A DNA stretch of 64,000 nucleotides. Source: Phallusia mammillata (lineage: Eukaryota > Chordata > Ascidiacea > Phlebobranchia > Ascidiidae). Below the pieces are notes generated by a model. It saw only the letters and a program-made list of their open reading frames with translations. It was not told the origin of the DNA and did no database searches. Of this stretch, positions 58,401 to 64,000 are shown piece by piece. Location: contig QLIY01000042.1 in NCBI GenBank assembly GCA_003260075.1, forward strand, positions 123,087 to 187,086, in the 5' to 3' direction. Position numbers and translations under genes: made by a program. Numbering within the stretch: position 1 is the first letter of the stretch; each line of letters opens with the position of its first letter.

Positions 58401-61400
58401 CTTAATCGAGTTTTAAATCGTAAACCAAACATCAATCACAGTACGATAGGTCTACCAAAAGTGTCATACCGAATTATGGCGTCATACCGAATAAGTGCTG
58501 CAAGTTTTATACTAAAAAGTCACCCCTTAACCTCGAAATTTCCGTTATATATACATGTTATAATGCTCTGACACTTTAAACAGTTGTTTTTTGTAGGTTC
58601 TTGTTTGTTATTTACAATTTTAGCCTGATCGGTCGAGTTGCCTTTACAGGCCCGTATAGGTAAACCCTCAGGCATCGTAGCGCGGAAATCTACAATAATC
58701 ACAGTACACTAGGTCTGCCGAATTAATACAAGTGCTGCAAGTCGTAGACTAGAATTCTGGCATGCGGCGGGATTCGAACCCACGAAGGGTTTGCTGCAGC
58801 TACTTGCGTTTTAACCAGCAAATCTAATTTGTGTTTTGCAGCAAGTTTTTACTGAAGAAGATGAGAGCGAGCTCTTACGGAATTACGAATATACGAAGCC
58901 ATCAGCCACAAACATCCACCCGTACCTGTCATCCATTGTCAACTATTGCCAGTCGGTTAAATTTCCAGGCTTCAAGAAACTCGAAGAGGGTGAGCATTGT
59001 GTTTACTTACACCATGTCCACACTTTTTAGCAAAGGGTTGAAATGTACATTTCTCGCAAAAATGCAACTGATCATCATTTGGCTGTTTAGCAATTCAGCT
59101 TCCTCATATATTTTACACTTTACGTGTAGAACAAACAACTAAGAAACAAAGTCTGAGAATAGTCAGACGAATCTGGTTAAAATCTGGTTAACCAATCATC
59201 GGCTATGCTCTTTTTTGCAATTAACCTGACGATTTTTAACGAATTGCTTACGATGGAATTAACGATCTAATGCAATAAAACGGATTATGCGATTGGCCGG
59301 ATTCGTCTGTAGAGCAACGAATGTTCATTATTTAGCATTTTACAAGCACTGTGACATTTTTAGAAAGGTTGTGGCTATAGCATTAGAATTTGTGATAGAG
59401 AATTTAAACAACCCAATTTGTTATAATCGCCTGAACCGATACCATTTCTGGTCTGAACAAGGCAGCCCCGACGACAACTGACTAAAACAAAATGGTTGAT
59501 AAGATTGTTGCCTACAAGCATATAGTGCACTGGAAAGAGGATGTTATCCTTCAAGGCAATACAATGTCGAATTGTGCGATTAAGCAGCTATGTACAGTGG
59601 ATTGGCATTAGAAAATTCAGACCTTATTCTCGGCAAATCAATTTTTGCTCAATATTACTTTTGTGCAATTGTGTTTGTTTTATCAGACAACAACCGAATG
59701 TGCTTTCAAATGTCGTCCTTCAGCGAATCTATGGGATTAAATTATGTGAAAACCAACGCAACTGAACTAGTCAAGTAAGTCCATTCCATAATTTAATGTT
59801 AATTACGAAATGTTTTAGTTTCATCTGGTGTTATAAGTGGTGCTTTAATAAAATTGCTCTAGTTTTTGCCGTGCCCAAGTAAAATAGGTCTTTGGGAAAT
59901 AACCTTATTCAGTTGTGTTTAAGTCGACTGTGCGACTATATTTAAACACTAATAACATCTACATTTTTCAAATTTTAAGAGTTTAATACGCTCAGATCTT
60001 GAAAACATAACAATATCTGACTGCTAGTAGACTATTTTTTTTCCGTTTTTTGCCTTTCATCGAACAACTTAATTATTCCAGTTTCGGGGGGGGGGAACTA
60101 TTTTTCCGTTTTTTGCCTTTCATCGAACAACTTAATTATTCCAGTTTCAACAAGAACCAGTTGAGTCGAATCTATCCTCGCGGTAACAGAGTAGATTCGA
60201 GTAACTATATGCCTCAAATATTTTGGAACGTTGGATGTCAAATGGTGTCACTCAACTTTCAGACGTGTGGTAAGCAATCAAATTTCACACTGTAAAACCA
60301 CCTACAGATATGCTGTTTAAAGAAAATGTATCAACTTTTACGTATTGCTTTTGAAAATGGAAGGTATAGTTATCGTAGCCGTACGTTGGTTTATACAATG
60401 TGTAGATTTTGACCAAATCTTGTCCAAAAATTTGAAGCCATAATTTTGTAGTAGTTACAGATAATACCCATTTAAATTGAAAAAACGTGATTTTGTAGTA
60501 GTTACAGATAGATATTGTATCTTAACAGCACCATCAGTGTCTGATTCAAATAAGCTTATTATTCAAATATNGCTGTACGTAATGCTTTTGAAAATGGAAG
60601 GTATAGTTATCGTAGCCGTACGTTGGTTTATACAATGTGTAGATTTTGACCAAATCTTGTCCAAAAATTTGAAGCCATAATTTTGTAGTAGTTACAGATA
60701 ATACCCATTTAAACTGAAAAAAAAACGTGATTTTGTAGTAGTTACAGATAGATATTGTACCTTAACAGCACCATCAGCGTCTGATTCAAATTTTATTCAA
60801 ATATTTTGCGTTGATCGAAATCTGTAAATTTTATCAAAACTTTGTTCTAAGCTGAGATGCAGTATACGCAAAAACATTAAACTTCCATTAGAACAAACGA
60901 AAATTTCCTATTTAAGATCTAGCCCAGCAGCTGAACGCAGCAAAGTTCGAATACAACGCATCAGCGGGTTACCTCCTCAAACCCGAAATGTTACTGAAAG
61001 AAAACCGATTTTTCGACCCGTTCGCCGAATCCACAGTTGATGGTGTGATCGCAGCACAATGCACAGTCAAGGTAGGGTTTTTATGTATTTAATCGTATTT
61101 TTGGTAAGTGCAAGTTTATGACATTTTTTACTTTGTTCTACCACTGAGCAAATTTTTAAAAATAAAATGTTCTTGTATTTAAGCTTTTATCAACAAAATT
61201 TCAGCAAAATTTCAATTGCAAACACAAGTTATGTCATTGCCCTGATGAAGGTGTTTCGTATGGGACATCGAAACGTTGGCACATTAAAATAAAAAAACTG
61301 CCGGAAGAGCTGAAATTTTGCTGATACGTTATACCTGGCAGCAACAGTATATTCATTTAAGCTTTTTTGTTTGCTTGTGATTTGAATCCACAGCTAGAGT

Positions 61401-63735
61401 TTTTCGAAGGTGGCGATTTTCCAATAATAATTAAACAAGTTAGGTGACTAAACTAACCAACAAAAGTCAAAATGGGAAAGAATATGAAATCACACCGAAA
61501 GCGTCAATATTACAAATAAAACATACTCATCAAGTAAACTGGTATTGTGCTGCTTTCATTTACCATCGTGGCCGTAATTTAATGGTCTTTGCCTTGAACT
61601 AGGGATGTGCAACATGCGGCCAATTCATTAATGGTTCTCCGGCCCACAGATACGCTTAGATTTGAAATAAAATGGGGCCTGCTTAACTATTACAATGCAA
61701 TTTTTGCTTCTAAGAAAATCAATATGCCCGGTGCTATGGGGGGGGGGACTGTCGGAAGAGCTGAAATTTTGTTGATACACTATACCTGGCAGCAACAGTA
61801 TGTTCATTTAAGCTTTTTTGTTTGCTTGTGATTTGAATCCCAAGCTAGAGTTTCTTCGAAGGTGGCGATTTTCCAATACTAATTAAACAAGTTAGGTGAC
61901 CAAACTAACCATCAAAAGTCAAAATGGGAAAGAATATGAAATCACATAGATACTATGCCCCTGAAAGCGTCAATATTACAAATAAAACATACACTAAAAG
62001 TAAACTGGTAATGTACTGCTTTCATTGACCATCGTGGCCGTAACTTAATGATCTATGCCTTGAACTATAGGGATGTGCAACATGCGGCCAATTCATTAAT
62101 GGTTGTCCGGCCCATAGATACGCTTAGATTTGAAATAAAATGGGGCCTGCTTAACTATTTCAATGCAGATTTGGCTTCTAAGCAAATCAATATGCCCGGT
62201 GCTATTTTTCTGCGACCTAAAAATATGGCCAAGTCGCTTGCAAATTTTACTGTTAGCTCAAAAAAGCGTGTTTCGTACGCAACAATGAAGGTACGGCCAG
62301 CTGTTAAATTGTGTTATATGCATATGGCACATCCGTCGTAAATGTTGTTCATTTTGCATTAGATAAACGTCAAAACCATCTTAACTCATACAATGAAATA
62401 ATGCTTAATGAGGCAATCCGTTTTTCTATTCTCACGTGCTTTGACGGCTAACGCGATTCAAGATATAACTGCTTTTATTGATTACTATAGTCAGATTAAG
62501 TCGGTTTTCGACCTGCCTAAGTCATTTTGAGCAAGGTTGCATTCGGTTCAAACCTGGCAATATTTCTTAAATAATCCGACCGATATTTTATATGATTAAT
62601 GCCCTCCAGGTTTTGTGGTTTTATACGCGTGCATGTTCTCCTTAATTTGTAGACACCAAGCCCTAAGGCCTAATGCAATGAGCAATGAAAAACAATGAAA
62701 AAAAGAAAATTCCTGTGTTAGTTTATTCAAAACGATTGGCAAACTACAAAACCAGCTCGTTAATTATTAATACGCACTGGATCATTGTTTAAACAACGTT
62801 TAAGAAGCGATGCATATAGTATAATACATTTGAGCTAAAATTGAATATTCGGCTTAACTATATGGAATACGAATGGATGTTTGATAAAGATAGAATTGTG
62901 CGTCGACCACAAAAGGAAACATGCCTATGGCTGCAAAGAGCAAGAAAATAAAAATTTACGCGTATTTTAGAGCAAAAATAAAACACTTTACTAACTACGC
63001 TTTAGCTGGTCGGACCGGATTTGAAAGTTGGCCGAGACTTTCAGGTCGGGTTCAGGTTCGTTTCAACAAAACTGGTTTAACTCGGGCCTGGCCCTATCAC
63101 TTGGCCTCTTTTGTGCTATAATCTTATTAATTTTCGGGCCTTGGTGGAAAAAATGTCGAGTTTGGGCTTCTGATTTGGATCACTGTTCTAGATCACTTTC
63201 TACATTACCTGTAAAGGCACTAATTGCATATGCTTGTTTCATTTTGTGATAATTTTCAAGAATTGGAACAACGATTAGATAACTTGACCTTATATGTTGT
63301 TGATGTCATTATAGTAGATACAACGGTTCTAACATTTTAAAATTATGCTTTCAATTTTTATCCTATATGCCTTGCCATATGCTTGTGTACTCTTAAATAG
63401 ACCTGGCGTGCTGCAATTTATGGCAAATGTTTTCAATTGACCCGACAATAGTTGTTAAAACGTATGCATTTGTATGCGAAATTTTCTTGCAGTTACACAA
63501 TAGAAAGCAACTGAGTCCATGTCACCTGTTCTTAACTGTGTATGTATTTAAAACCGTGTTTCTTATATTGCAGGTAATTTCGGCTCAATTTGTGTCCGAC
63601 AAGCCAGTATCAACCTACGTTGAAGTGGATATGTACGGTTTACCTAACGACACCATAAGAAAAGAATTCAGAACTCAGTTGGTGGTGGGAAACGCACTAA
63701 ATCCCCAATATAATGGGACGTTCTTATTTCGTAAG
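45028..63735 (+). CDS. PLCB4: Phospholipase C beta-4, 5' part to C2 domain
   Basis: Twenty-one exons, all phases consistent: 45028-45081, 45183-45272, 45493-45552, 45722-45856, 46182-46261, 46863-46944, 47422-47522, 48165-48331, 48938-49084, 49778-49841, 51955-52131, 53177-53261, 53579-53669, 56867-56926, 57436-57542, 57612-57683, 58842-58989, 59687-59774, 60145-60269, 60917-61071 and 63574-63735. They give 750 codons; the gene continues off the right edge. The enzyme is activated by Gq and hydrolyses PIP2 to IP3 and diacylglycerol at the plasma membrane. Order: PH-like N-terminus, EF-hand region ending [16 protein letters not shown] box with catalytic residues in [15 protein letters not shown] and [20 protein letters not shown], a short acidic X-Y linker, Y box ([31 protein letters not shown]), then C2 ([32 protein letters not shown]). 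The C2 stretch matches PLCB4 better than PLCB1-3. The N-terminus is shorter than in vertebrates. Exons 8 and 19 have partial extra copies next to G tracts. Confidence 0.95.
46682..46774. repeat. G tract of about 92 nt
   Basis: The longest pure G run in the window, in PLCB4 intron 5 about 90 bp before exon 6. Unlike most short tracts it has no obvious direct repeat of its flanks. The poly-Gly and poly-Pro frames across it are not genes. Confidence 0.85.
48079..48164 (+). repeat. Partial extra copy of PLCB4 exon 8
   Basis: The acceptor and first 40 bp of exon 8 (GGCAAAAAGAAACAAGATTA) appear before the G tract at about 48120-48130, then again complete after it. Confidence 0.8.
48660..48826. mobile_element. 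pogo-like MITE copy
   Basis: It starts CAGCAAACCTCGCTTAAACT after TA and ends CCAAGGTTTACT before TA. It is the same family, in opposite orientation, as 17478-17630. It lies in PLCB4 intron 8. Confidence 0.55.
49357..49434. repeat. G tract of about 78 nt
   Basis: It lies in PLCB4 intron 9. A second short tract at 49553 separates a duplicated 60-bp block (TTTTTGGACGCTTGCAAGGT). Confidence 0.85.
49842..51954. other. PLCB4 intron 10, includes an 82-bp tandem repeat
   Basis: Between about 50314 and 50545 a unit of 82 bp starting TTTAGAATACAGG is repeated about 2.8 times with some divergence. The rest is AT-rich with no exon, repeat border or RNA gene that I can support. Confidence 0.6.
53670..56866. 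other. PLCB4 intron 13: repeats, no exon
   Basis: It holds a palindromic element at 54196-54292 (CAGCCCAAATAGACATAAAA inverted at its right end). A tandem array lies at about 55008-55150, with a roughly 30-bp unit containing AACATAACCATAGTATTTT. A degraded copy of the 35515 element is at about 55860-56060. A hAT-type MITE is near the right end. Confidence 0.55.
56577..56813. mobile_element. hAT-type MITE (CAGTGGTTCCCAAC family)
   Basis: The ends CAGTGGTTCCCAACC and TTTGGGAACCACTG are inverted repeats. The flanks GTGTAGGG and GTGTATAA agree only in their first half, so the target duplication is eroded. 237 bp, no frame. Confidence 0.65.
58120..58841. other. PLCB4 intron 16, right half: duplication and tRNA-like fragment
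   Basis: A G tract at about 58253 duplicates the block CAGGTAATTTTTGTGGCGCT. At 58757-58830, minus strand, a B box (GGGTTCGAATCCC) and a CCGCATGCCAG end resemble a tRNA-derived SINE. The 5' half is degenerate, so it is not called as a tRNA gene. Confidence 0.5.
60050..60144 (+). repeat. Partial extra copy at PLCB4 exon 19
   Basis: The 50 bp up to the acceptor (CTTAATTATTCCAG) and the first 4 bases of exon 19 precede a G tract at 60086, then the whole stretch is repeated intact. Confidence 0.8.
60340..60810. repeat. Duplicated intron block joined by a single N
   Basis: About 230 bp, including GCTTTTGAAAATGGAAGGTA, occur before and after the N at 60572 with minor differences. The join type matches the G tracts, but with an N in place of G. 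Confidence 0.8.
61072..63573. other. PLCB4 intron 20: dispersed repeats and duplication
   Basis: 61242-61350 is the ACATCGAAACGTTGGC repeat family. A G tract at 61738 separates two long near-identical copies of about 450 bp (61290-61737 and 61748-62210). Each includes a stretch GGGATGTGCAACATGCGGCC that resembles hAT element tips. Around 63017-63080 is a fragment resembling the GC-rich CGGGTTCGGG element at 36448. No exon is supported. Confidence 0.55.
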
Positions 63736-64000
63736 GTAATTACCTTTTTTAATACCCTAGGCTGCGGTCATTCCTTCAGTGCCAACTTTAACACGTCACG
63801 CACAGGTCATTAATGATCCCCTGTGGGCACGGTTAATGTGACGCGACGTTGTTAAATTATTTAAGAGATGAGAGGGTAGCTGCGTTATATGCGTGTGGAA
63901 TTAATTGATCCACAGATCGTTCGTATAGATTTTATTCGTGTGTTAAAATGGGCATTGCGTCCCTTCGGCTTAACTCACGCATTTTTGATGATTGTGACGT
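63736..64000. other. PLCB4 intron, right edge
   Basis: Sequence after the donor of exon 21. Nothing further is seen. Confidence 0.5.

Noticed and set aside
62048..62341. Possible alternative PLCB4 exon ending [10 protein letters not shown] before GTACGG
   Set aside because: It lies in a duplicated repeat block with hAT-like sequence, has no convincing acceptor, and PLCB4 exons 20 and 21 already join in phase without it.
1..64000. CRISPR array, bacterial operons or prophage
   Set aside because: No spaced identical repeats, no ribosome-binding sites, and all recognised genes are spliced animal genes except the single-exon nested gene.

Overview
The window is eukaryotic nuclear DNA: AT-rich, with short spliced exons, GT..AG introns of about 80 nt to 6 kb, dispersed MITEs and SINEs, and no operons of bacterial type. 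The readable genes are chordate-like orthologues in a compact layout, which best fits a tunicate (a solitary ascidian such as Ciona or Phallusia). That assignment is inference; I cannot fix the species by reading.

Layout, left to right. (1) 1230-14361, + strand: the 3' part of a CHAT-domain gene (TTC28-like), 14 exons with matching splice phases. Its 6.1 kb intron (2488-8593) contains, on the opposite strand, a single-exon gene of 1,780 codons (3128-8470). That gene encodes a secreted or GPI-anchored protein with a lectin-like N-terminus, then 8 fibronectin type II, 9 thrombospondin type 1 and 6 kringle domains in a repeating FN2-TSP1-kringle order. (2) 15292-19868, - strand: complete mitochondrial processing peptidase alpha subunit (PMPCA), 10 exons, 528 residues. 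(3) 20695-27328, + strand: kynurenine aminotransferase 3 (KYAT3), 12 exons, head-to-head with PMPCA across 826 bp. (4) About 30340-41328, + strand: an anion-type Cys-loop receptor subunit closest to GABA-A rho. (5) 45028 to beyond the right edge, + strand: phospholipase C beta-4 (PLCB4), 21 exons and 750 codons inside the window.

A second layer is structural. More than 40 pure-G tracts (mostly 8-12 nt, five of 30 to about 92 nt) interrupt the sequence. At nearly every one the sequence after the tract re-enters sequence already read, with allele-level differences. One such fragment is an inverted copy of an intron about 2 kb away. The simplest reading is two haplotypes stitched together with artefactual poly-G fill, not biology. 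The joints damage two coding exons (KYAT3 exon 4 and the Cys-loop exon of the receptor) and duplicate several others.

Transposon content: hAT-type MITEs (one with a perfect 8-bp target-site duplication), pogo-like MITEs with TA target sites, a tRNA-derived SINE family embedded in inverted repeats, and inverted-repeat elements carrying a hammerhead-ribozyme-like core. PMPCA and KYAT3 probably act in mitochondria. The rho-like receptor and PLCB4 are membrane-signalling proteins. No pathway link between neighbours is evident beyond the shared PMPCA/KYAT3 promoter region.
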